Shown piece by piece: positions 17,409 to 25,365 of a stretch of DNA of 62,453 bases (position 1 is its first letter; every line of letters begins with the position of its first letter). This stretch comes from JANXSS01 sp025356535 (lineage in GTDB: Bacteria > Pseudomonadota > Gammaproteobacteria > Burkholderiales > Burkholderiaceae_D): NCBI GenBank assembly GCA_043762325.1, contig JAYUMU010000110.1, positions 1-62,453 of the forward strand, in the 5' to 3' direction. Position numbers and translations under genes: made by a program. Under the pieces are notes generated by a model. That model was given only the letters and a program-made list of their open reading frames with translations, had not been told where the DNA came from and ran no database searches.

Positions 17409-17990
17409 TCAACGATGCTCGAACAGGCCGGCCCTGCTCAGGACGCCGGCAAGATCCTGGAATACCGCATTGTTCGGGTCGACCGTCAGGTACTGGTCTT
17501 CCTGGGTCAATTGTGCGTCATGCTTGTCATCAAACATGAATTTGATTGCATTGATATCCCCTCTGGAAATGCCGGATTTGGCTTCCAGTGCGGCGGCATC
17601 ATCTTCATTTGCAGGACCGCCACCGAAGCTGAAAACACCATCCTTACCGGCGTTCGACATCAGCCATTTTTCGGCTTGCTGCATCGCTTGGTAGGGTTCA
17701 TCGGCGGTGACGATACCGGCCTTTTTAAGGTTGCCCATCGCCTCCTGGATACGGGGTATGTAACTGTCGATGCCGTTCTTGAATCCGTGGTCCCGCCCAT
17801 CTGCCAGAATCCCATTGACGTGTTCCGTCAGCGCCCCGATGTCACCGTTGCCGCCGCCCGCACCACGGGCAGCGTCGGCACCGCCACCGCCCTGTTGGAC
17901 AAGGTTCGCTGCAGCAGGAGCCGCTTGCTCATAGGGCTGTTGCGGCCAGCCGCCGTTGCACCGATTCGCCGATATCGCATTGCATGCCAT
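17409..17990 (-). CDS. Gly-rich unknown protein of the PIP-box regulon, 193 aa
   Basis: Start 17990 has AAGGAG 8 bases upstream; the longer frame from 18026 is rejected because it would include the promoter. The product begins MACNAISANRCNGGW, followed by a Gln/Ala-rich and a Gly-rich low-complexity stretch (residues 35-62). The rest is a predicted helical acidic region with EPYQAMQQAEKWLMSNAGKDG. There is no Sec signal. The organisation (hydrophilic, Gly-rich, acidic, PIP-box controlled) resembles harpins and other small type III-secreted proteins. The two early Cys residues are shared with the neighbouring 16536 product. Function is not established. Confidence 0.7.
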   Translation of the reverse strand: MACNAISANRCNGGWPQQPYEQAAPAAANLVQQGGGGADAARGAGGGNGDIGALTEHVNGILADGRDHGFKNGIDSYIPRIQEAMGNLKKAGIVTADEPYQAMQQAEKWLMSNAGKDGVFSFGGGPANEDDAAALEAKSGISRGDINAIKFMFDDKHDAQLTQEDQYLTVDPNNAVFQDLAGVLSRAGLFEHR

Positions 17991-18025
17991 GACAAACTCC
18001 TTGAAAACAGTTGATGGAATTGTCA

Positions 18026-18086
18026 TCTTAACGACAGGCTTGTCAAGCGTTCAACAACTGCCGAAAACGTGGGCGCTTAGCCGAAT
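18026..18086 (-). promoter_or_regulatory. PIP-box promoter (TTCGG-N15-TTCGG, -10 TAAGAT)
   Basis: On the minus strand, TTCGG (18082-18086) and TTCGG (18062-18066) are separated by 15 bases. TAAGAT (18026-18031), matching YANNNT, follows after 30 bases and lies 35 bases before ATG 17990, the same distance as in the neighbouring PIP promoter. Confidence 0.85.
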
Positions 18087-18167
18087 GTGTATGCGGTGAT
18101 CGTGCTGCGATAAAAACGAAAAGCTTATAAAAAAGCAAGATTCGTGGTGACAGGTGCGTGTCGCAAG

Positions 18168-18204
18168 CGGGCCGTTTTCTGAATGATTCAGGAAACGACC
18201 CGCG
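18168..18204 (-). terminator. Long hairpin downstream of ftsH
   Basis: A nearly perfect 17-18 bp stem (arms ending CTGAAT and ATTCAG) is centred at 18186, 15 bases beyond the ftsH stop. It has one A-C mismatch and one G-T pair. The T run is minimal. Confidence 0.5.
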
Positions 18205-18218
18205 CGAAGCTTTCCGAC

Positions 18219-20090
18219 TCAGGCCGGCGCTGGCGTGCCGGGGGTGCGGTCATCCGAGCGTGACGGCCGCTTGGCCGGTGCGCCGTAACGCGGCTGACGC
18301 GGGTCGATGCCGCCCATGATGTCGTTGATCTGGTCGGTGTCGACGGTTTCCCACTCGAGCAGCGCCTTGACCATCGCTTCGACCTTGTCGCGATTGGCTT
18401 CGAGCAAGGTGCGGGCCACCGCATACTGGCGGTCGAGAATGCTGCGGATCTCGGCATCGACCTTTTGCTGCGTCTCTTCGGAGACCGACTTCGACGAACC
18501 GAAACCGGAGCCGTCGCTGTCGTCGGCATACACCATCGTGCCGAGCACGTCGGACATGCCGTACTGGGTCACCATCGCCCGCGCCATTTTCGTGGCCCGC
18601 TCGAAGTCGTTGGAGGCGCCGGTCGACTGCTGATGCATGAAGATTTCCTCGGCGATGCGGCCGCCGAAGAGAATCGAGATGTCTTCCAGCATCTTGTCGC
18701 GGTACAGGTTGACGCGGTCATGTTCCGGCAGCTGCCACGTCAGCCCCAGGGCAAAGCCGCGCGGCATGATGGTGACCTTGTGCACCGGATCGGCTTTCGG
18801 CAGCAGGCGTGCAACCACCGCATGGCCGGATTCGTGATAGGCCGTGTTGCGCCGCTCCTCCTCGCGGATCACGGCCGACTTGCGTTCCGGCCCCATGATC
18901 GTCTTGTCGCGCGCATCCTCGAAGTCCTGCATGTCGACCACGCGCTTGTCGCGCCGGGCGGCAAACAGTGCCGCTTCGTTGACGAGATTGGCCAGCTCCG
19001 CGCCGGAGAATCCCGGCGTGCCGCGCGCCAGTACATGCGCTTCGACATCCTTGGAAATCGGCACCTTGCGCATGTGAACATGCAAGATCTGCTCGCGGCC
19101 ACGGATATCCGGCAGCCCGACCATCACCTGGCGGTCGAAGCGGCCCGGCCGCAGGAGCGCCTTGTCGAGCACGTCGGCACGGTTGGTCGCTGCGATCACG
19201 ATCACGCCCGAGGATTCGGCAAAACCGTCCATCTCGACGAGCAGCTGGTTCAGCGTCTGCTCGCGCTCGTCGTTGCCGCCACCCATGCCGGTGCCGCGCT
19301 GGCGGCCGACCGCATCGATCTCGTCGATGAAGACGATACAAGGAGAATTCTTCTTGGCCGTCTCGAACATGTCACGTACCCGCGAGGCGCCCACGCCGAC
19401 GAACATTTCAACGAAATCCGAACCCGAAATGGTGAAGAACGGCACCTTCGATTCGCCGGCAATGGCACGCGCCAGCAGCGTCTTGCCGGTGCCCGGAGGA
19501 CCGACCATCAGCACGCCACGGGGAATGCGGCCGCCGAGTTTCTGGAACTTGCTCGGGTCGCGCAGGAATTCGACGATCTCGCCGACTTCTTCCTTGGCTT
19601 CGTCGCAACCGGCGACATCTGCAAAAGTCACCAGGTTCGATTTTTCATCGAGCAGGCGCGCTTTCGATTTACCCATCGAAAACATGCCGCCCTTGCCGCC
19701 GCCCTGGGACTTGCGCATGAAAAAGATCCAGACGCCGATCATCAGCAACATCGGAAACCATGAAATGAAGATCTGCGACAGGAACGACGGCTCTTCCGGA
19801 TTGCGCACGTCGAACTTGACGCCGTTTGCAACCAGGTCACCGATCAGACCGCGGTCGAGCAGCGTGCCGGTGGTCTTGACCTTCTTGCCGTCGCTGGTCG
19901 TGGCGAGGATTTTCTCGCCGACGATGGTGACTTCCTTGATGTTCTTGGCCTTGACTTCCGAGATGAAATCGGAATATGCCATGACGCTGCCCGTGGCAAC
20001 CGAGTCGCCGCCGCGAAACAGACCGAAACCGACGAAAACCGCAAGAACGAATGCTGCAACGATTGCAGCGCGAGAATACTTTGGATTCAA
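18219..20090 (-). CDS. ftsH: ATP-dependent zinc metalloprotease FtsH (probable second copy)
   Basis: A 623-aa inner membrane AAA+ protease that degrades misfolded membrane proteins and regulators. Two membrane helices (7-26 and 108-126) flank a periplasmic domain. Walker A GPPGTGKT is at 197-204, Walker B IVFIDEID near 252-259, and SRH arginines in RPGRFDR. The zinc motif HESGH is at 419-423, with a third ligand Asp in ASNDFERA. Translation starts at TTG 20090 with AGGAG 6 bases upstream; the next Met is inside the periplasmic domain. The usual betaproteobacterial neighbours (rlmE, folP, glmM) are absent, so this may be a paralog rather than the housekeeping copy. Confidence 0.93.
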   Translation of the reverse strand: MNPKYSRAAIVAAFVLAVFVGFGLFRGGDSVATGSVMAYSDFISEVKAKNIKEVTIVGEKILATTSDGKKVKTTGTLLDRGLIGDLVANGVKFDVRNPEEPSFLSQIFISWFPMLLMIGVWIFFMRKSQGGGKGGMFSMGKSKARLLDEKSNLVTFADVAGCDEAKEEVGEIVEFLRDPSKFQKLGGRIPRGVLMVGPPGTGKTLLARAIAGESKVPFFTISGSDFVEMFVGVGASRVRDMFETAKKNSPCIVFIDEIDAVGRQRGTGMGGGNDEREQTLNQLLVEMDGFAESSGVIVIAATNRADVLDKALLRPGRFDRQVMVGLPDIRGREQILHVHMRKVPISKDVEAHVLARGTPGFSGAELANLVNEAALFAARRDKRVVDMQDFEDARDKTIMGPERKSAVIREEERRNTAYHESGHAVVARLLPKADPVHKVTIMPRGFALGLTWQLPEHDRVNLYRDKMLEDISILFGGRIAEEIFMHQQSTGASNDFERATKMARAMVTQYGMSDVLGTMVYADDSDGSGFGSSKSVSEETQQKVDAEIRSILDRQYAVARTLLEANRDKVEAMVKALLEWETVDTDQINDIMGGIDPRQPRYGAPAKRPSRSDDRTPGTPAPA

Positions 20091-20407
20091 CAGAATCTCC
20101 TGGAGTGACTGACGACTTGATACAGATGACCGGGAACAGGTGCGTCCGGCTGTCCTGTCCTGTTGCGTTACATTGCATCAGGTAAAAGACGTTGGGCCGG
20201 TTCAGGGCATTAAAAGTACCATGCCAAGAATAAACACGTCTTGTGTCCTGAACGGCTCGAACCGATGCGCATGCACGGCGCCAAGGTCCGAGGCAGTATT
20301 GCTTCTTGCAGTCATGTCACACCGAGCGACAAAAACCGGCGTTTGGCATGACGGCATGGTGCCTCGATCGGCAATGGCATTGGCAACCTAGGCTGCGGCG
20401 TACGCGA
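20091..20407. other. Intergenic 317 bp upstream of ftsH
   Basis: This stretch should contain the ftsH promoter (reading leftward) and the end of the transcript from 20408. No coding frame is convincing, and I could not identify a heat-shock type promoter with confidence. Confidence 0.4.
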
Positions 20408-21727
20408 TCATGTCGCGCCAGACGCCGTGCCGCCATGGTACGCCGTAACGCCTACCGGCGTGCCATCCTGCTCAAAACGTAGTGCGGAAGATACTTCCCG
20501 CACGCCAATCATCAGCAGCGCGTCGTTTGCATCGGCAAATTCCGTTTCCCAATCCGGCATTGCAGGCACGGGCTTGGTTGCCTGCACGACGAGCTTGCCG
20601 TCGAGCGTGTCGAGCCGCACGCGCAACTGCGCTTCCTCGCCGATCGTGACCGGCCCGAAGACGGCCCGCACTGCAGACGGCAACACGCCTTGGGTTTGCA
20701 GACCACGATTGAGCTCGGAGAGCATCTGCAGCATGAAGTATTCGGCAATGCCCTGCTCCTTGCCACCATGAAAAAGGTCCTGGTACAGAAAGTGGACGTC
20801 GCCCTGGGCGCCGTCGTCAGGCCCGTCGCTGGGCCCTGGCGCGGTCGTGGCGCCGGTTGCAACGGCCTCGTCGATGCCGAAGCAGCGCTTGACCAGTGGC
20901 GCGGCAACGGCGGTCCATTGCTGGAAGCGTGCTGCCCGCGCCTGGAAATAAGCGTCGGCCGCTGCGTCGTCGTCTGGCACCAGATAGAACGGATCGTCCA
21001 CCGCCTTCAGTGAAAACCCGAGCAAAAAGCGCAGTTCGATTGCGCGATCGCCGGCGCCGAAAGGACTGTCGGGCCAGCCGCCGAAGCTGCGGTCGATCGC
21101 CGGTGTTGCCGCCACACGCTTGTCGGTCATGGCCACGAACGCGTCGCGCAGCATTTCGTGCAGATGGCTGAACGTGATGCCGTCGATTTCATTGAGATGA
21201 TAGCCGTGGTTGACCAGCACCACGGTAGCCGCCGGGCTCTCCAGCAGGCCGTCCTGGAAGCTTTTCGTCAGGGCTTCGAATGCCGGCTGATCCTGGAAGC
21301 AGCGCGCCGCATCGAGGCCGCCGGTCGTGTGCAAAAACAGCGGCACGACAAACGCATTGATCTCGACCCGCTTGCCTTCGGCACGTTCGATCACGGTTGC
21401 CTCTGCGGCTTCCTCGAGCGCCTTCTTGAGTACCAGGCCGGCGCGTGCGTCAAGTGCCTCGGTGCGCGCCAGCGCGTCATACAGGACCTCGTCCTTCTTC
21501 TGATGCAGGCTGCGCTTGATGAGCTTGCGAAACGCCGCCGCCTGCTCGTCGGTGCCGCCCGTGCCATTGGCGCCGTCGACATCGACGGCAGCGCCGCCGG
21601 CGTCCGCCGCTTCGCGCGCCAGGGCCAGGGCCATGGCCAGCTCGCATAGCGCCAGGGTCGTTGCTTCATCCTTGTCTTCTTCGGACTCACGCGGTTTCTT
21701 GATGGTGTTTTTTTCGGGTATCGGCAT
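20408..21727 (-). CDS. Uncharacterised cytosolic protein, 439 aa (possibly DUF2863-like)
   Basis: A soluble acidic protein. It has a charged N-terminus (EKNTIKKPRESEEDKDEA), helices to about residue 140, then a mixed alpha/beta region with VEINAFVVPLFLHT (around 120) and SFGGWPDSPFGAGDRAIELRFLLGF (around 215-240). A low-complexity Gly/Pro/Asp linker lies at about 300-320. The layout recalls the DUF2863 family of Burkholderiales, but I cannot confirm this. ATG 21727 is preferred over GTG 21733. It has the same orientation as the large split gene upstream and may share its transcript, although 247 bases separate them. Confidence 0.65.
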   Translation of the reverse strand: MPIPEKNTIKKPRESEEDKDEATTLALCELAMALALAREAADAGGAAVDVDGANGTGGTDEQAAAFRKLIKRSLHQKKDEVLYDALARTEALDARAGLVLKKALEEAAEATVIERAEGKRVEINAFVVPLFLHTTGGLDAARCFQDQPAFEALTKSFQDGLLESPAATVVLVNHGYHLNEIDGITFSHLHEMLRDAFVAMTDKRVAATPAIDRSFGGWPDSPFGAGDRAIELRFLLGFSLKAVDDPFYLVPDDDAAADAYFQARAARFQQWTAVAAPLVKRCFGIDEAVATGATTAPGPSDGPDDGAQGDVHFLYQDLFHGGKEQGIAEYFMLQMLSELNRGLQTQGVLPSAVRAVFGPVTIGEEAQLRVRLDTLDGKLVVQATKPVPAMPDWETEFADANDALLMIGVREVSSALRFEQDGTPVGVTAYHGGTASGAT

Positions 21728-21974
21728 GGTCACTGTTCAATTGGGGAAAATCGTCGGTCGATGCGCATGCGTTGCGCCGCGTTGGGGCAGCCAGCGCCCG
21801 CGCACTGCATGCGCGGCGGTATCGACGCCATGCCCGGCCGCCTTGCAACGGGCATGTCGAAAGTACATTCATCGGGCGCACGGGCGCCGTTCCGGGCTAG
21901 CATGCCACGGTTTTCGGACGCCGGCTTACAAGATTTCAGCATCGTGTTGTAACCGGGACGGCACAGCCGGTGCT

Positions 21975-24314
21975 TCAGGCGCGATCGAGCTTGACACCGC
22001 TGACCTGATACTTGCCGGAAGCGGCGGTCTCGGTGCCGACCTGCAGACCGAAAAAGAGTCCGTGGCGGCGCGCAAGGGCATGCTTTTCGATGACCTTCAG
22101 TTCGAGCGGCACCCAGGCGTTCGGGTCGGCAAGCAACTGCTCGCAGGCCGCTTCGCTGGCGGCGCACAGCCGGGCCTGCTCGGCGTGCGACAAATGCGTG
22201 CAGGCACGAATGGCGTCGATCGTGTTGCAATGCCGGTCGACCGAATCGGCGACTTCGGCGCGCAGATTGCAGCGTTGAATGAAAACCTGGTTGCGGCCAG
22301 CCCGATGGCGTGCCTTGGCGAGATGCGCATCGAGCTTGCGGCCGGCAAGGGCCAGTGCCTGCGGATCGCCTGGATAATTCGCTGCAAGGCGTGCCAGCCA
22401 GGCATGGCGTTCGGCCCCGAGCGCGTTTTCGTAGTCGTCGACACGGACGAATTCGACGTCGAGCATGCAGCGTGCCGGCTGGAGCCGGCCGTTTTCCCGG
22501 ATCAGCCGTGCGCGGCAGGCGTTGCCACCGACCTTCAGGGGGATCGTCCAGGACGGCAGCGATGCATTGAACATGCCCACGCCAGGCGTTTGCGGCGGTT
22601 GCGCGCGGCCTTCGGTGCTGATCTTGCCGACCAGGCCGAACAACAGGGAAACCTCACTCTCCCGACCATTGCGGCTGGCGTTGCTGTGCAGGCGACCTCC
22701 GGCTGATCCGTCATCCCTTTGCGCGACCGATGACGATTCGACCGTGACGCCAGCGAACGGGCCGATGCGAAGCGGCGCCAGCCCGATTTTTGCCATTGCA
22801 GCAGCGCAGAAGGTGCCGGCGCGCCGGCGGCGGCGCGTGCTGCCTGCCTGCCAGCCGAGCGAAACATCGGGGTCATCAAAAAAATGAGCGGCGAATCGTT
22901 CGAACAGGGCCGCCGGGTCAGCCGCCGTTGCGAATTTCTGTTCGGCAAACAGGAAGTCCATGCAGGCTTGCATGCCGCGGCGCACCCGCTCGGCATCCGG
23001 CTTGCCGCCGGCGCGGTTGCGCTGCGCGTAACGCAGCGCGACGCCCGAGGCGTGCTGCCGCTCGTCGGATGCTTCGCCATCGATGGTCACGCCGCAACGC
23101 ACCTGCGCCGCGGCAGCGCGCACGTCATAGCCGAGCATCACGCCCAGGCCGCAGCTACGCCGCGCAGCACGCTCGGTGCCGATCAATATTTCACCGCCAT
23201 GGGCGCTGCGGCCGATTTCGAGGATGGCACGACGGCTGCCGCGATAACCGAGGTTCACGCGCGGACCAATCGGTATGCCGATCAGGTGCAGCACGGTCGA
23301 AAGATTGATCGACAACCCTTTGCTGCTGAAGCCACGCGCGCCGCCATCGCCCAGCCGCAGGCGGGTGCTCGAGCCCAGCGTGGCAATCAGGCTGCGCAGA
23401 CTTGCCTGCACGGCGTCGGTCTTGCGGTCGTTGGGTCCTGCACCCTTGTGCAGCACCGGCCCCGGGCGAACGAAGGATTTTACGCCTGGCTGGAGCGCAT
23501 CCTGAATGCCATGGCGCAGCGCCGACAGGGGCGACTTCTTCTGGCCGAAGAGGCGCGGCAGGAAAGAGCGCAGACGCGACTTTGCCACCCGCGGCAGGCT
23601 CTTGTAGGCAAATTTCGCCAGGCGCTGCTGCACGGCGGCCAGCGGCGTGCCGGGCGCATCGCTGCGAAAGCCTTGTTCCCAGGCGAATATCACCGCCTTT
23701 TCTGCGCTCGAGAGCTGCGCGCCCGGCTCCAGCATGCGGCAGGCGGCCTGCCGGGCTCGCGTGGTCAGGCTGGCGCAGGGCAAGCGGTTGCTGCCGGCTT
23801 CGTCGTTTTGCGCCATGCCACCGGTCTGCAGGATCACCCGCGCTGCGCGTCCCATGTCGGCATGACGGTGATGAACCGCCTGCAGCAATGCAAACCCGCT
23901 GTCGCTGTCGGCAAGCAGGCCCGCCAGACGCCATGCAGCGCGGTCGACTCTTTGCTGCACCGGCACGCCCTTGCGAACGGCAGCGTGCAGGTCCAGCCCC
24001 AGCAGCGTGCGCTTGATGGCGTGGCAGGCCAGTCCGAGGTTGCCGGCGGTGGCCGCTGCCGCCGCATAGACAAGTGCGGCGCGATCTGCGTGCAACGCCT
24101 GCGGCAGCATTTCCAGCACTTGTTCCAGGCGCTCAAGTTCATACTGGTTCGCCCGTGGGAACAGGCTCGCCATCGGCACGCCGGGGCGGGACGCAGCGGC
24201 AGCATCGTCGCCAGCAGAAGGTGGTGCGACGCATGGCGTTTGCTGCACGGGCGTTTCGCTGCCATGCAGACCGGCGAACGCCTGGTTGCGCGAGGCGGCG
24301 ATTGCCCGCTCCAT
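21975..24314 (-). CDS. Large unknown protein, main frame of a split gene (candidate type III effector)
   Basis: The open frame encodes 779 residues from ATG 24314. The first 55 are Ala/Ser/Pro-rich and look disordered. Residues 60-300 are helical. From about 320 to 450, and again in the last third, repeated beta-strand-like patterns occur (GPRVNLGYRGSRRAILEIG; GGEILIGTERAARRSCGLGV), suggesting a beta-rich or barrel-like domain. There is no Sec signal. The natural N-terminus probably lies in another frame at 24332-24571, joined at an A8 run. Size, disordered N-terminus and nearby PIP-box genes suggest a type III effector, but no family is recognised with confidence. Confidence 0.6.
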   Translation of the reverse strand: MERAIAASRNQAFAGLHGSETPVQQTPCVAPPSAGDDAAAASRPGVPMASLFPRANQYELERLEQVLEMLPQALHADRAALVYAAAAATAGNLGLACHAIKRTLLGLDLHAAVRKGVPVQQRVDRAAWRLAGLLADSDSGFALLQAVHHRHADMGRAARVILQTGGMAQNDEAGSNRLPCASLTTRARQAACRMLEPGAQLSSAEKAVIFAWEQGFRSDAPGTPLAAVQQRLAKFAYKSLPRVAKSRLRSFLPRLFGQKKSPLSALRHGIQDALQPGVKSFVRPGPVLHKGAGPNDRKTDAVQASLRSLIATLGSSTRLRLGDGGARGFSSKGLSINLSTVLHLIGIPIGPRVNLGYRGSRRAILEIGRSAHGGEILIGTERAARRSCGLGVMLGYDVRAAAAQVRCGVTIDGEASDERQHASGVALRYAQRNRAGGKPDAERVRRGMQACMDFLFAEQKFATAADPAALFERFAAHFFDDPDVSLGWQAGSTRRRRRAGTFCAAAMAKIGLAPLRIGPFAGVTVESSSVAQRDDGSAGGRLHSNASRNGRESEVSLLFGLVGKISTEGRAQPPQTPGVGMFNASLPSWTIPLKVGGNACRARLIRENGRLQPARCMLDVEFVRVDDYENALGAERHAWLARLAANYPGDPQALALAGRKLDAHLAKARHRAGRNQVFIQRCNLRAEVADSVDRHCNTIDAIRACTHLSHAEQARLCAASEAACEQLLADPNAWVPLELKVIEKHALARRHGLFFGLQVGTETAASGKYQVSGVKLDRA

Positions 24315-24331
24315 CTTCAGGCGCGCCTCGG

Positions 24332-24342
24332 CTATTTTTTTT
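24332..24342 (-). other. A8 slippery run followed by TAG (possible -1 frameshift site)
   Basis: On the minus strand the upstream frame reads CAA AAA AAA TAG. The A8 run contains the heptamer A AAA AAA directly before the stop. A -1 slip gives AAA ATA GCC GAG and enters the frame of the 779-residue ORF. Transcriptional slippage adding one A would do the same, and so would repair of a one-base deletion. Confidence 0.6.
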
Positions 24343-24571
24343 GCTGTGCCGGCGTGGCAACCACCGCGGGACGACCAAAGGCGGGCGGCGCATCGTCGCG
24401 CGGCGGCACCTGCCTGCCCACCCGCATGACCGCTGCGAACGGCGACTCGACGCTGTAGCGCAAGGGTGCTGCGGGCGGGCGCAGCGGCTTGCGCACTTCG
24501 CCCGCAACATTCGTTGCGCCACGCATGCCGGCGCTGCGCAGTTGATTGAAAAGTCCGGGCAACCGTACCAT
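24332..24571 (-). CDS. N-terminal fragment of the split large protein, 79 aa
   Basis: This short frame encodes MVRLPGLFNQLRSAG, then a Pro/Arg-rich segment and ends ATPAQQKK before TAG. Codon use is native and its composition continues smoothly into IAEARLKMERAI of the downstream frame, giving about 865 residues if fused. Basic, Ser/Pro-rich N-termini without a Sec signal are common in type III-secreted proteins. No good ribosome binding site precedes ATG 24571, and a stop codon (TAA) lies 15 bases upstream in frame, so the start cannot be much earlier. Confidence 0.55.
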   Translation of the reverse strand: MVRLPGLFNQLRSAGMRGATNVAGEVRKPLRPPAAPLRYSVESPFAAVMRVGRQVPPRDDAPPAFGRPAVVATPAQQKK

Positions 24572-24900
24572 CGGGAGGCGTTGTTATATGAACACCGTGA
24601 CTTTAGCGATGACACGTGACGGCAGCATGTCATCGACATGTCAGCCGCATGACTTGCGGCGGAAAAAGGCGACGCAGCGCAAAGCCATGCCGGCCAAATC
24701 GCAAAGGTCACGCCCGAAGGCCGGGCTTGTGAACATTTTTGGCACCCCTGTTACGTTGGTGCACCGGATTTCCACTGCGCTTCGGGCCCGGATCGGCTAC
24801 GCTTGCCCGGTTGCCGTCCGATGGTGCACAGCGCAGGCCCGATGCCAGCGATGCAATCCCCTTCTGCAGTTGCTTCAGGAACCCATATTTCAGGAGTCGC
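24572..24900. other. Divergent intergenic region, 329 bp
   Basis: This lies between the split gene (leftward) and the DUF2844 gene (rightward). It contains an imperfect PIP-like sequence on the minus strand (TTCGG-N15-TTTGG, 24694-24718) with no suitably spaced -10. No coding frame is convincing. Confidence 0.4.
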
Positions 24901-25365
24901 ATGTTACGCAAACCCTCGATCGCCGCTCTCGTACTGGTCACGCTGACGGTTGCCGGACCTGCCTGCGCGGCACTGGGCGGCGCCGTCGGCGCCGACACCC
25001 GGTCGCCTGCGCAGGAAAACGCCCTGGTCAAGGCAATGCCGCGTACCGGTGCGGCAGCAAGCTACACCACCCATGAACTCACCACGCCGGCCGGCACCCT
25101 CGTGCGGCAGTTCGCCGCAGCCGATGGCCGGGTTTTCGCAGTCACCTGGTCGGGACCGGCGATGCCGGACCTGCGACAGTTGCTGGGTACGTATTTCGGC
25201 GACTATGCCGGCACGCGCGAGGCGACCGGTCGCGGCCATGCGCAGCGCAACCTGGAAAACGCCGACCTGGTCGTGCAGTCGGGCGGTCGCACGCGCGCCT
25301 TCTCCGGCCGCGCCTACCTGCCTTCGAAGCTGCCAACGGGAGTGGTGATCAATGACATACGATAA
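24901..25365 (+). CDS. DUF2844 domain exported protein
   Basis: A 154-aa protein with a signal peptide (residues 1-22, ending GPACA). The mature domain begins with the ALGG motif and contains VRQFAAADGRVFAVTWSGP and DLRQLLGTYF, hallmarks of DUF2844. CAGGAG lies 5-6 bases before ATG 24901; the longer upstream frame is a by-product of the promoter region. Its last 14 bases overlap the next gene, a DUF3443 protein, so the pair is translationally coupled. DUF2844 and DUF3443 genes occur side by side in many Burkholderiales. The function is unknown. Confidence 0.85.
   Translation: MLRKPSIAALVLVTLTVAGPACAALGGAVGADTRSPAQENALVKAMPRTGAAASYTTHELTTPAGTLVRQFAAADGRVFAVTWSGPAMPDLRQLLGTYFGDYAGTREATGRGHAQRNLENADLVVQSGGRTRAFSGRAYLPSKLPTGVVINDIR

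Noticed and set aside
24694..24718. PIP-like sequence before the split gene (TTCGG-N15-TTTGG)
   Set aside because: One core mismatch and no -10 at the proper distance; not strong enough to call.
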